From NCBI RefSeq assembly GCF_001866055.1, contig NZ_MLQS01000030.1, positions 249,500-313,499 on the forward strand: DNA of 64,000 nucleotides, written 5' to 3'. This stretch comes from Anaerobacillus alkalidiazotrophicus. Its GTDB lineage: Bacteria; Bacillota; Bacilli; Bacillales_H; Anaerobacillaceae. Every line of letters begins with the position of its first letter. Positions within the stretch are counted from its first letter, which is position 1. The notes beneath the pieces are model-generated. The model did not search any database. It was not told the origin of the DNA and was given only the letters and a program-made list of their open reading frames with translations. The position numbers and the translations under genes were made by a program. This document shows positions 45,077 through 53,554 of this stretch, piece by piece.

Positions 45077-45118
45077 AAACAGTGGGAGTAAAGTAATTAT
45101 AGATCTCCCACTGTTTAT
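45077..45118 (+). terminator. Terminator after ackA
   Basis: AAACAGTGGGAG pairs perfectly over 12 bp with CTCCCACTGTTT, then ATTAATA. Confidence 0.75.
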
Positions 45119-45163
45119 TAATACATAGGAGTAATCTGCGGTGGTTACTAAAATAAGGTTTTG

Positions 45164-45260
45164 CTATATCGGATTTTTAGACTTTCATAGGGGCAGTTAA
45201 CAAAAACTTATCGTTATCTAAGGTTTTAGTTGGCGTTCTTTCCCCTTACGAGTGGTAAAT
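45164..45260 (-). repeat. Family 1 repeat, diverged copy G
   Basis: In reverse orientation it keeps CTATATCGGA, GGGGCAGTTAA and CCCCTTACGAGTGGTAAAT of hairpin 1, but the inner stem is again different (AACAAAAACTTA with TAAGGTTTTAGTT, imperfect). Hairpins 2 and 3 are missing or unrecognisable. Confidence 0.6.
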
Positions 45261-45409
45261 GAAGAAAGCATCTGCTCAAGTGGAGTAGGTGCTTTTTGTA
45301 CTATAAAATTATTTAGGTTTAATATTATATTAATTAGTGGATGCTAAATTTCAGTTACAAGCTCTAATTTAGTGATGAAAGTGTTTACAAATAAAAGGTG
45401 GTGCAGGAA

Positions 45410-46351
45410 TTGACGTTAATTATAGATGCGGATCAAGGAGACCGTTTGATTGGCTTCTACCTTATTAAAGAATTGCAACAAAAAATAGCGACAAATGGTT
45501 CAGAGTATTTCGATCTGGTGTTAGGTGATCGTTCTGGAGTAATCTCGGCAAAGCTTTGGGATATTTCTGAAGAGCAAAAAACATCTTTTGAAGTAAAAAA
45601 AATTGTTAAAGTGGATGGTATAGTTACAATTTTTCGAAATCAAAGGCAGATACAAATCCAACGAATTCGTTTATCTACCCCAGAAGATAGTATTGATATA
45701 CAATCCCTAGTACAAATGCCGTGCACTTCAAGAGAAGAGTTATGGCAAGAACTAAGAATGATGATTGAAGAAATACATTCACCGACTTTAAACAAAATTG
45801 TTAAAGCGATATTAATAAATAAAGACATACGTGATAATTTAACCACGCTGCCTGCTGGCAAAACAATGCATCATGCATACTATGCTGGCCTATTAGAGCA
45901 TATTGTAACATTGATGCGATCTGCATTACAGCTTTTTCCCGTATATCCTCAATTGAATAAAGACTTAATCCTAGCTACTTGTCTATTACATGATATAGGG
46001 AAAACTAAGGAGCTTGCAGATCCAATTGTTCCTGAATATACAACTGAAGGAGAGTTAATGGGACATATAGTATTAGGCATTGAGATTATAAACGAAGCTG
46101 CTAGTGAGGCAGGAGTTTCGATAAGTGATGAGGAATTATTAGCTTTAAAGCATTGTATATTAAGTCATCATGGAGACGTTGATTTAGGCTACGGAAGTGC
46201 AGTTTCTGGGAAAATACCAGAAGCAATCTTTTTTCATTATTTAGATCAAATTGATGCGAAACTAAACGCGATGAAGTTAGCATGTCAAAGTACGAATGAT
46301 GCTTGGGTTTATTCTCCTATTTTAAAGAGGAAAATACAAAATAATAGATAG
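45410..46351 (+). CDS. YhaM-family 3'-5' exoribonuclease-like HD protein
   Basis: A protein of about 313 residues with an N-terminal OB-fold nucleic-acid-binding domain (about 15-90; FDLVLGDRSGVISAKLWD) and an HD phosphohydrolase domain (about 155-300; GKTMHHAYYAGLLEHIVTLM, LLHDIGKTKEL, LKHCILSHHG). This is the YhaM arrangement, an Mn-dependent exonuclease that trims RNA and single-stranded DNA in B. subtilis. It diverges at both ends from the usual YhaM, so it may be a paralogue. Start choice is uncertain among GTG 45398, GTG 45401 and TTG 45410; AAAGGTGG fits the TTG best. It opens a three-gene block between ackA and argG. Confidence 0.8.
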   Translation: MTLIIDADQGDRLIGFYLIKELQQKIATNGSEYFDLVLGDRSGVISAKLWDISEEQKTSFEVKKIVKVDGIVTIFRNQRQIQIQRIRLSTPEDSIDIQSLVQMPCTSREELWQELRMMIEEIHSPTLNKIVKAILINKDIRDNLTTLPAGKTMHHAYYAGLLEHIVTLMRSALQLFPVYPQLNKDLILATCLLHDIGKTKELADPIVPEYTTEGELMGHIVLGIEIINEAASEAGVSISDEELLALKHCILSHHGDVDLGYGSAVSGKIPEAIFFHYLDQIDAKLNAMKLACQSTNDAWVYSPILKRKIQNNR

Positions 46352-46473
46352 TTGAGTAAACTTCATATTTTAATGTAACGGTAGAATCGAACTAATATGG
46401 TAACCGTGTAAAAATCTGTAGTATAGCTTCTTAAATATAAATTGTGAAAATTGCATGTAAGGGAGTGGAGGAA

Positions 46474-47325
46474 TTGGAATTAAAAGGTCGTAAAAAAAAC
46501 GTTTGGGAAGAAATTAAAAAGTGGGAACATTTGTATTTTGATAAAGGAGAAACAAATTCCCTCAACTCATTTGAAGAAAACTTCAATAATATAATAAAAT
46601 CTTGGCGACCTGAAGTTCAAAAAAAACTATTACAGGCTGTTGATAGCATGATTTTTCATACATATTCAATCATTCAAGACAACCAATTCGATCAAAAGAC
46701 TATCTCGAAAATTTTAGAACAAGGTAGAGTATTCCGTAGTGATGTTGAGAATATTAATGATATGAAAAAGTTGACAATCGATCAGCTTCGCTATATAACA
46801 AATAAGTTCCTAGCAAAGCAACGACTAGTTTCTCTTACCCAGGGCGGAACATTAGGAATTGGTGGGTTACCATTAGTAGTATTAGATTTACCACTATTAT
46901 TGTTAGTAAATTTACGTTCAATACAACTAACTGCAATGACGTATGGTTACGATTTAAGAAAGCCATATGAAGTAATGCTAGCCCTGAAAGTTTTTCATGT
47001 TTCAACTTTGCCAAAAACATTGCAAAAACAAGGTTGGAACAAATTGTTACTAGAGTTAGATTCTTGTGAGGATGAATGGATCTTTTTCGATGAAAAAACA
47101 AGTGGTGAGTCCCTAGTATGTTTACAACAACCGATTAAGCAACTTACTAAAGGACTTTTAGTACTTATGTTAAAGAAGAAAACAATACAAGGAGTACCTA
47201 TTTTAGGGATTGCTGCAGGTGCATCAGCGAACTATTTCTTTACCAAACAAGTCTCGAATATCGCTCATAACTTTTATCAGAAACGATTTTTATTAGAAGA
47301 AAAAATGATTAGTGAAAAACAATAA
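46474..47325 (+). CDS. EcsC-family protein
   Basis: A 283-residue protein of the EcsC family, named after the third gene of the B. subtilis ecs ABC-transporter operon; the biochemical role is unknown. Typical are a helical N-terminal half, a glycine-rich hydrophobic segment GGTLGIGGLPLVVLDLPLLLLVNLRS (here split as GGTLGIGGLPLVVLDLP and LLLLVNLRSIQ) that may enter the membrane, and a second hydrophobic patch VPILGIAAGASANYFFT near the end. AAGGGAG at 46459-46465 favours the TTG at 46474; a GTG at 46444 gives a longer form. It lies between the YhaM-like gene and the hydrolase gene. Confidence 0.8.
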   Translation: MELKGRKKNVWEEIKKWEHLYFDKGETNSLNSFEENFNNIIKSWRPEVQKKLLQAVDSMIFHTYSIIQDNQFDQKTISKILEQGRVFRSDVENINDMKKLTIDQLRYITNKFLAKQRLVSLTQGGTLGIGGLPLVVLDLPLLLLVNLRSIQLTAMTYGYDLRKPYEVMLALKVFHVSTLPKTLQKQGWNKLLLELDSCEDEWIFFDEKTSGESLVCLQQPIKQLTKGLLVLMLKKKTIQGVPILGIAAGASANYFFTKQVSNIAHNFYQKRFLLEEKMISEKQ

Positions 47326-47396
47326 AAAATACATGAAAACTCCTTTAATAGCTTATTCTAAAATGTATAGAATTGAAGGGTAGTAAAGGGGTTTTT

Positions 47397-48227
47397 ATGG
47401 AGAAACATTTTGTTTATATAGATGGTACAAAAATTTATTATGAGGATAGTCTTCATGGAAAAGATGTTTTAGTATGCCTTCATGGTTTTATTAGCTCATC
47501 TTTGTGTTGGTATCCGATTATGAAACATATGACAAAGTTTTTTCGGGTGATTGCCTTTGATCTTCCTGGCTTTGGACAAACTGTATCAAGTCATGATTTT
47601 GAATACACTTTAACAAACTATGGGTTACTAACAATTAGCTTTATTGAGAAACTAGGACTTAATAAAGTTCATTTAGTAGGACATTCGCTTGGTGGACAAA
47701 TTGCTCTTCAAGCAGCTTTAAAAAAACCTAATCTTTTTCATAAGTTATTTTTAATAGGAGCGTCTGCCCAAAGAAAACGTCCTTCGAAAATTGCACGACT
47801 TTTTTGTTGCATTCCATTTGCTGATGAAGCCGCATTTCGCTTTTATTTTCAAGATCGTATGGTAGACATCGCTATTTCTAAAGTTTTAGCAGGTGGAGTT
47901 GGCTTAGAAGGCGAGATATTACAACCTTATATTGATACATGTAAAAAGAGAGAAGTTATTCAAGCTGTTCTTAAATTGGGAAAAGAACGAGAAGATGATA
48001 TGAAGGAAAGCGATCTGAAAACTATTTGTCATGATACATATTTGTTGTGGGGGAGAGAAGACCAAGTAGTATCACTTAAAGAGGGGGAATTTTTAAATCA
48101 AAACCTAATAAATTCTACGTTAGCAATTATTGAGCACTGTGGACATCTCCCTATGGAAGAATATCCATTTACAGTATTGCATCACCTTTATTCATTTTTT
48201 ATTCCAAATTACCGTAACCAAACCTGA
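47397..48227 (+). CDS. Alpha/beta hydrolase
   Basis: A 276-residue alpha/beta-hydrolase fold enzyme. The oxyanion region LVCLHGFISSSLCWYPIM, the nucleophile elbow GHSLGG (about residues 98-103) and the catalytic histidine in EHCGHLPMEEYP are present; the acid residue is probably the aspartate in WGREDQVV. It resembles the YugF/MhpC-type carboxylesterases, but the substrate cannot be told. No signal peptide is seen. AAAGGGG supports the ATG at 47397. It ends the block between ackA and argG, just before the family 1 copy H. Confidence 0.85.
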   Translation: MEKHFVYIDGTKIYYEDSLHGKDVLVCLHGFISSSLCWYPIMKHMTKFFRVIAFDLPGFGQTVSSHDFEYTLTNYGLLTISFIEKLGLNKVHLVGHSLGGQIALQAALKKPNLFHKLFLIGASAQRKRPSKIARLFCCIPFADEAAFRFYFQDRMVDIAISKVLAGGVGLEGEILQPYIDTCKKREVIQAVLKLGKEREDDMKESDLKTICHDTYLLWGREDQVVSLKEGEFLNQNLINSTLAIIEHCGHLPMEEYPFTVLHHLYSFFIPNYRNQT

Positions 48228-48232
48228 TAAAT

Positions 48233-48318
48233 TTTATCCCACTCTTAAGGGGCAGTAAGTTAATCTAACAATCAGTGGAGATGAAGGAAAACCCCTACTG
48301 ATTGAAGTTCAGCTTTAT
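48233..48318 (+). repeat. Family 1 repeat, short copy H
   Basis: Left end TTTATCCCACTCTTAAGG and GCAGTAAG joined to TTAATCTAACAATCAGTGG, so hairpin 1's inner part and hairpin 2 are missing; hairpin 3 is intact apart from paired changes (GTGGAGAT and ACCCCTACT) and ends AGCTTTAT. It starts six bases after the hydrolase stop codon. Confidence 0.8.
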
Positions 48319-48542
48319 ATTACAGATTTTCTGTACAAGGTACAATATCTGGCTGTGTTGGGTGCGCTTTCATCAAGATGTAGTTTGGTGTCCCTTGATT
48401 AATTGGATTAGGAAATTCATTTAAGTGAATAAAATTTGATAAAAATATTTATATTTTTTTATGATTCTGTATTGCAAATTTTATAATTTGTTGATAAAGT
48501 AGTGATTAGTTATTAATGTATAAAAAGTCAGTATAAATGAGA

Positions 48543-48568
48543 GAGGTTGTTAAACCCTCTTTTCTTTT
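48543..48568 (+). terminator. Hairpin with T-run upstream of argG
   Basis: AGAGGTT and AACCCTCT form a short imperfect stem followed by TTTCTTTT. It may be a terminator or attenuator; the rest of the 48319-48629 gap is AT-rich. Confidence 0.4.
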
Positions 48569-48599
48569 AAAAACTTATGTATAATTATAATGATAATAG

Positions 48600-48614
48600 T
48601 ATCAATATTCATAA
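48600..48614. promoter_or_regulatory. Candidate ARG box upstream of argG
   Basis: TATCAATATTCATA is, on the minus strand, TATGAATATTGATA, close to the ArgR/AhrC operator core TGAAT-4-ATTCA. It lies 16 bases before the argG start codon, where repression would block transcription or initiation. Confidence 0.35.
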
Positions 48615-48629
48615 ACGGGGGAATTAAAA

Positions 48630-49838
48630 ATGAGTAAACCGAAAGTTGTCTTAGCTTATTCTGGTGGATTAGATACATCAGTTGCTATTAAATGGATTGG
48701 AGATCAAGGGTATGATGTAATTGCTGTATGTCTTGATGTAGGTGAAGGTAAGGACTTGGATTTTATTAAAGAAAAAGCACTAAAAGTTGGTGCTATTCAG
48801 TCTTATACAGTAGATGCAAAGAAAGAATTTGCTGAGGATTTTGTTTTGCCAGCATTACAGGCTCATACAATGTACGAAGATAAATATCCATTGGTATCCG
48901 CTCTTTCACGTCCGTTAATTTCAAAGAAATTAGTGGAAATCGCTAACCAAGTGGGAGCAAGCGCAGTAGCCCACGGTTGTACTGGAAAAGGAAACGACCA
49001 AGTTCGTTTTGAAGTTTCTATTCAATCTCTAAATCCAGACTTAGAGGTTTTAGCACCTGTACGTGAATGGGGCTGGAGTCGTGATGAAGAAATTGAGTAT
49101 GCAAAACAACATAACATTCCAATTCCAGTTAACTTGGATAATCCGTATTCGGTAGACCAAAACCTATGGGGTAGAGCTAATGAGTGTGGAATTTTAGAAG
49201 ACCCATGGGCAACTCCACCAGAAGGTGCTTATGAATTAACAGCACCATTAGAAGAAACACCAGATGAGCCAGAAATTATTGAAATTGGCTTTGAACAAGG
49301 TGTTCCAAAAACAATTAACGACAAAGCATTTGAGCTTGATCAATTAATTTTAGAGCTTAATATTATTGCTGGTAAACACGGTGTTGGTCGTATTGATCAC
49401 GTAGAAAACCGTTTAGTAGGAATTAAATCACGTGAAGTTTATGAGTGCCCAGGTGCAATGACATTATTAAAAGCTCATAAAGAACTAGAGGATTTAACGT
49501 TAACAAAGGACGTTGCTCATTTCAAACCTGTTGTTAGTAAGAAACTAACAGAAATGATTTATGATGGACTTTGGTTCTCGCCGTTAATGCCTGCCTTGCA
49601 AGCATTTTTAAAAGAAACACAAAAAACAGTAACGGGAACAGTGCGTGTAAAATTATTTAAAGGGCATGCTATTGTAGAAGGCCGTAAGTCAGAATTCTCT
49701 TTGTATGATGAAAAGCTTGCAACATATTCAACTGATGATGAGTTTGACCATAGTGCTGCAGTTGGATTTATTAAGCTTTGGGGCTTACCTACAAAAGTTA
49801 GCAGCATGGTTACAAAGAAGGGAGTCAATCAACTGTGA
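48630..49838 (+). CDS. argG: Argininosuccinate synthase
   Basis: A 402-residue ATP-dependent ligase that joins citrulline and aspartate. The ATP-binding P-loop [14 protein letters not shown] (residues 9-22), [29 protein letters not shown] and [16 protein letters not shown] are family signatures. The length is that of B. subtilis ArgG. GGGGGAATT precedes the ATG. It overlaps argH by four bases (GTGA), implying translational coupling. An ArgR-type operator may lie upstream. Confidence 0.97.
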   Translation: MSKPKVVLAYSGGLDTSVAIKWIGDQGYDVIAVCLDVGEGKDLDFIKEKALKVGAIQSYTVDAKKEFAEDFVLPALQAHTMYEDKYPLVSALSRPLISKKLVEIANQVGASAVAHGCTGKGNDQVRFEVSIQSLNPDLEVLAPVREWGWSRDEEIEYAKQHNIPIPVNLDNPYSVDQNLWGRANECGILEDPWATPPEGAYELTAPLEETPDEPEIIEIGFEQGVPKTINDKAFELDQLILELNIIAGKHGVGRIDHVENRLVGIKSREVYECPGAMTLLKAHKELEDLTLTKDVAHFKPVVSKKLTEMIYDGLWFSPLMPALQAFLKETQKTVTGTVRVKLFKGHAIVEGRKSEFSLYDEKLATYSTDDEFDHSAAVGFIKLWGLPTKVSSMVTKKGVNQL

Positions 49839-51217
49839 CAGCTAAGCTTTGGGGCGGACGTTTTACAAAAAAAGCAGAAAGCTGGGTGGATGCCTTTGGG
49901 GCATCCATTGGCTTTGATAAAGAGTTAGTAAATGAAGATATTGAAGGAAGTATGGCACACATCAAAATGTTAGGAAAGTGTGGTATTGTTCCAAAAGAAG
50001 ATGTTGAGAAAATATTGACTGGCCTTACAGTTATTAAGGAAAGAGCAGAAAAAGGTGAGTTAGAATATAACGTTCAAAATGAAGATATTCATTTAAATAT
50101 TGAAAAGTTTCTTATTGATGAAATAGGTGAAGTAGGGGGAAAATTGCATACTGGTAGAAGTAGAAATGATCAAGTTGCAACTGATATGCACCTTTACCTT
50201 CGAAATCAGGTGAACGAAATAATGGTTTCAATAAAACACCTTCAGGAAGCTCTTCTTGGACAGGCGAAACAACATGTGGAAACGATTATTCCTGGTTATA
50301 CACATATGCAGCGTGCTCAGCCTGTTTCTTTTGCGCACCATTTAATGGCTTATTTTTGGATGTTAGAGCGTGATTATGAAAGATATGAAGAAAGCATAAA
50401 AAGGATAAATATTTCTCCGTTAGGTGCAGGGGCTCTTGCGGGTACCACTTTTCCAATTGACCGAGCTTTTACAGCGGAATTATTGGGGTTTGATGGTATA
50501 TATGAAAATAGTATGGACGCGGTTAGTGATCGTGATTTTATTATTGAATTTCTAAGTAATTCATCAATGTTGATGATGCATTTATCTCGCCTCTGTGAAG
50601 AGATTATCCTTTGGTCTAGTCAAGAGTTTCAGTTTATTGAACTGGACGATGCCTTTGCGACAGGAAGTAGTATAATGCCACAAAAGAAAAACCCTGATAT
50701 GGCTGAATTGATTCGTGGGAAAACTGGACGAGTTTACGGAAGTTTGTTCTCGCTATTAACTACATTAAAGGGATTACCACTTTCCTATAACAAAGACATG
50801 CAAGAAGATAAAGAAGGTATGTTCGATACAGTTCATACTGTGAAAGGCAGTCTACAAATCTTTGCTGGGATGATTGAAACGATGAAAGTGTTAGACAATA
50901 ACATGGAAAAAGCAACGAATGAAGACTTTTCAAATGCTACTGAACTTGCTGATTACTTAGCGAGTAAAGGAATGCCTTTTAGGGCTGCTCATGAAGTTGT
51001 CGGCAAATTAGTACTTCATTGTATTCAGAATAATAAGTTTTTGTTAGATTTATCAATGGCAGAATTCAAAGAAGCTAGTGAATTATTTGAAGATGATATT
51101 TATCACGTACTTGAGCCGAAAACTGTTGTGGCAAGACGTAACAGTGCAGGTGGTACCGGGTTTAATCAAGTAAAAGAAGCGATTGTTAAGGCTGAAAGCA
51201 TAATAAATAAGAAGTAA
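49835..51217 (+). CDS. argH: Argininosuccinate lyase
   Basis: A 460-residue fumarase/aspartase-superfamily enzyme that splits argininosuccinate into arginine and fumarate, the last step of arginine synthesis. [20 protein letters not shown] at the start, [31 protein letters not shown] and the superfamily signature [15 protein letters not shown] are present. The start is a GTG within the argG stop codon. A terminator follows. Confidence 0.97.
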   Translation: MTAKLWGGRFTKKAESWVDAFGASIGFDKELVNEDIEGSMAHIKMLGKCGIVPKEDVEKILTGLTVIKERAEKGELEYNVQNEDIHLNIEKFLIDEIGEVGGKLHTGRSRNDQVATDMHLYLRNQVNEIMVSIKHLQEALLGQAKQHVETIIPGYTHMQRAQPVSFAHHLMAYFWMLERDYERYEESIKRINISPLGAGALAGTTFPIDRAFTAELLGFDGIYENSMDAVSDRDFIIEFLSNSSMLMMHLSRLCEEIILWSSQEFQFIELDDAFATGSSIMPQKKNPDMAELIRGKTGRVYGSLFSLLTTLKGLPLSYNKDMQEDKEGMFDTVHTVKGSLQIFAGMIETMKVLDNNMEKATNEDFSNATELADYLASKGMPFRAAHEVVGKLVLHCIQNNKFLLDLSMAEFKEASELFEDDIYHVLEPKTVVARRNSAGGTGFNQVKEAIVKAESIINKK

Positions 51218-51218
51218 C

Positions 51219-51250
51219 AAAAAGAGCTGATTTTCAGCTCTTTTTTTGTT
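51219..51250. terminator. Bidirectional terminator between argH and usp gene
   Basis: AAAAAGAGCTGA and its complement around TTTT, followed by seven T; usable from both sides. Confidence 0.85.
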
Positions 51251-51286
51251 ACTAATTTCGTTAAATAGGTAAGTGTTAGTTCTTTT

Positions 51287-51721
51287 CTAATTACGAACTA
51301 TAAGGACGTCACATTTAGCGCTTCTCGCAATATATTCTGAAACGCTTCCGATCAGAAGTCTTTCAACGGTATTTAATCCTGTGGCACCTGTAATAATTAA
51401 ATCAACATTATACCTTTGTGATATATGTTTGGAAATTTTTACTTTTGGTGAACCAAAGTCTAAAATACACTCTACATCTATTCCGGCCTTTACAACTTCA
51501 GCTTTATAAGCTGAAAGCATGTCCTTAGCGTATTCTTCAGCTCTAGAAACAACAGTTCGATCATATTGTTCAACGGTTGCAAAAGTCCTTGTGTCTACAA
51601 CGTGAGCAATAAAAATTTTAGCTTGCTCTTTTTTTGCAACATCAATTGCCTTAAGCAAAGCTTTTTTTGCTTCTTCTGAACCATCTACTGCTACGAGAAT
51701 TCTTGAATAACTCTTCTCCAT
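51287..51721 (-). CDS. Universal stress protein
   Basis: A 144-residue UspA-fold protein. ILVAVDGSEEAKKALLKAID at the start and the ATP-binding GATGLNTVERLLIGSVSEYIARSAKCDVLIVR region (visible as GATGLNTVERLLIGSVSEY) fit the ATP-binding UspA subfamily with its G-2x-G-9x-G-S motif. It probably acts as a homodimer in the cytosol; the precise role is unknown. AAAAGGGGTGG favours the ATG at 51721 over the GTG at 51730, which overlaps that site. It is convergent with argH. Confidence 0.9.
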   Translation of the reverse strand: MEKSYSRILVAVDGSEEAKKALLKAIDVAKKEQAKIFIAHVVDTRTFATVEQYDRTVVSRAEEYAKDMLSAYKAEVVKAGIDVECILDFGSPKVKISKHISQRYNVDLIITGATGLNTVERLLIGSVSEYIARSAKCDVLIVRN

Positions 51722-51864
51722 GGATTCCACCCCTTTTTATAAGATAATGAAAGCCTTTTCGTACTAAGTATAACATGGAATATCAGATTGTTAAATTAAA
51801 GGTCGTGTCATAAATTGAGAAAGTTTGTTGAATAATATTTAAGAGGAAAAGGGAGGTGGTATTA

Positions 51865-52008
51865 TTGAAAGAGCAAGAAATTAAAAATATAATTTTTGAT
51901 GAAGAGGGAGAAGCGATTATTAGGCAACAACTGTTAGATTCCTATTACGAAGGAACAACAGAAACAAAAAAGAGAAATGATACTTATAACAATACTGATA
52001 ATAAATAA
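51865..52008 (+). CDS. Unknown 47-residue protein
   Basis: A short charged protein beginning MKEQEIKNIIFDEEGEAII and ending in a hydrophilic Asn/Thr/Lys tail. The strong GGGAGGTGG at 51850-51858 lies six bases before a TTG start, and a 14-bp hairpin follows the stop codon, which together argue for a real gene. I do not recognise the family. The N-terminal 30 residues may form two short helices; there is no membrane segment or cysteine. Confidence 0.55.
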   Translation: MKEQEIKNIIFDEEGEAIIRQQLLDSYYEGTTETKKRNDTYNNTDNK

Positions 52009-52018
52009 TTTTATTAAT

Positions 52019-52057
52019 AATACTCACCTTGGTATAAAGTGCCAAGGTGAGTATTAT
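52019..52057 (+). terminator. Hairpin after the 47-residue gene
   Basis: AATACTCACCTTGG pairs perfectly over 14 bp with CCAAGGTGAGTATT. The T-run is weak. Confidence 0.6.
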
Positions 52058-52179
52058 TGTTCTAAATAAGACATTCTTTTTTACATATAATTTACATACT
52101 TCTATAATAGTGCTAAGAACAATTGAGAATAACTTGTTTTAGTTTTTAAATAAATAAAAATATGGGGAGGAGTTTTTCT

Positions 52180-52938
52180 ATGCGTCATGTTTTAATCACA
52201 GCTGGAACAAAAGGTTTAGGGAAAAAAATTTCTGAACAGATGTTAGAAAAGGGGCATATGGTTACGATTAGTTATAGAAGCGACCAAGAAGCTGTTAAGC
52301 AGCTTTCAAAGGAATGGAAAAAATATGAGGGTTTTTTTCAATTTTTTCAAGCAGATGTAACTAAAAAGGAAGATTTAGTACATCTTGTTGAAGCTGCAGT
52401 GAACTCCTTTGGTGCCATACATATTTTAATAAATAATGCTGGTCCGTATGTTTTTCAAAGAAAAAAGTTAGTGGACTATAGTGACTCTGAGTGGTATGAA
52501 ATGTTGGAAGGTAATTTAAGTAGTGTATTTCATTTAATAAGACAAGTTATACCTATGATGAAAAAGGAAAAATTTGGGCGTATTATTACTTGTGGTTTCC
52601 AAGGTGCAGAAAGTACTCCAGGCTGGATTTATCGTTCAGCGTTTGCAGCTGCTAAAGTAGGGCTTGTTTCGCTAACAAAAACTATTGCGATTGAAGAAGC
52701 AGAAAATGGCATAACTGCTAATATGGTTTGTCCTGGGAATATTGTCGGTAAGATGAAAGAGGCCTCTATTGCACACTCACGGAACCATTTCGATCAGGAT
52801 ACCCCAATTGGAAGATCAGGGACAGGAGAAGATATTGGGCGGATGATATCGTTTCTTTGTGAAGAAAATTCTGATATGATAACTGGTGCAGTTATTGAAG
52901 TGACTGGTGGAGTAGATGTTTTGCATCGCTATCGTTAG
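52180..52938 (+). CDS. ytkK: YtkK-like short-chain dehydrogenase homologue
   Basis: A 252-residue Rossmann-fold protein of the short-chain dehydrogenase family with the cofactor loop TAGTKGLGKK (residues 5-14) and NNAGPYVF. It closely resembles B. subtilis YtkK. The usual catalytic YxxxK is read here as FAAAK inside YRSAFAAAKVGLVSLTK, so the tyrosine is replaced by phenylalanine and normal SDR chemistry is doubtful; the serine position is also atypical (TCGFQGAES). It may be a non-classical reductase or a binding protein. GGGGAGGAG supports the ATG at 52180. It lies near ytkL as in B. subtilis. Confidence 0.88.
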   Translation: MRHVLITAGTKGLGKKISEQMLEKGHMVTISYRSDQEAVKQLSKEWKKYEGFFQFFQADVTKKEDLVHLVEAAVNSFGAIHILINNAGPYVFQRKKLVDYSDSEWYEMLEGNLSSVFHLIRQVIPMMKKEKFGRIITCGFQGAESTPGWIYRSAFAAAKVGLVSLTKTIAIEEAENGITANMVCPGNIVGKMKEASIAHSRNHFDQDTPIGRSGTGEDIGRMISFLCEENSDMITGAVIEVTGGVDVLHRYR

Positions 52939-53059
52939 TAATGAAAGTTGAAGAAGTGCGACATATTAATTTAATTTATTTAAATTGTGTGACCGTAATA
53001 CAAGTAGCACTTGTATAATTTACCCATTATTTACTAATAGTAGTGATGAGGTGATAATA

Positions 53060-53440
53060 ATGTTGAAAAAGTTATTTTTAATATCTTTGATAATTAGTAG
53101 TAGCTTTGTTTTAATCCCATCACAAGGATTGGCTCTTAATTTGATGGAAAGTTTATACTTAAAGATTTCAATCGTTGAGAATGGTATAGAACATGAGTGG
53201 GAATATACTAGTCCAGGTAAGTATGAATATGAAAAAGGTGAGCGTGTAATAAAAACTAAAGTTGCAAAAGAAGAAATGCATTCAATTATCAAAACTTTGA
53301 ATCTATCCAAAAGTGCTAAAATTGAAGACATGGTTAAGATACTGAAACAGGAGAGATTCCCAAAGTTAGAACGCCTCGATATCCGGTGGATGGATGGAGA
53401 AAATAAATTATATACATGGGTATGGATTAAAAATGAGTAG
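53060..53440 (+). CDS. Secreted protein of unknown function
   Basis: A 126-residue protein with a clear signal peptide (MLKKLFLISLIISSSFVLIPSQGLA, shown here as KLFLISLIISSSFVLIPSQ; likely cleavage after ALA or QGLA). The mature part has a beta-rich segment LYLKISIVENGIEHEWEY and a helical KVAKEEMHSIIKTLNLS, ending in DIRWMDGENKLYTWVWIKNE-like strands. I do not recognise the family. GATGAGGTG at 53043-53053 places the start at the ATG at 53060, not at an upstream in-frame start at 52985. It stands between ytkK and a convergent peptidase gene. Confidence 0.75.
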   Translation: MLKKLFLISLIISSSFVLIPSQGLALNLMESLYLKISIVENGIEHEWEYTSPGKYEYEKGERVIKTKVAKEEMHSIIKTLNLSKSAKIEDMVKILKQERFPKLERLDIRWMDGENKLYTWVWIKNE

Positions 53441-53490
53441 ATATAACTTTAGGTTGAAAGAATAATCCCCTTAAGTTTTGTGATATGTTA

Positions 53491-53534
53491 AAGCTAGAAA
53501 CAGTGAGGATGAAAAAACTCACTGTTTCTAGCTT
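53491..53534. terminator. Bidirectional hairpin before the M24 peptidase gene end
   Basis: AAGCTAGAAACAGTGAG and its exact complement form a 17-bp stem around GATGAAAAAA, usable by both convergent genes. Confidence 0.75.
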
Positions 53535-53554
53535 AACTTACTAATTTTAGGTGG

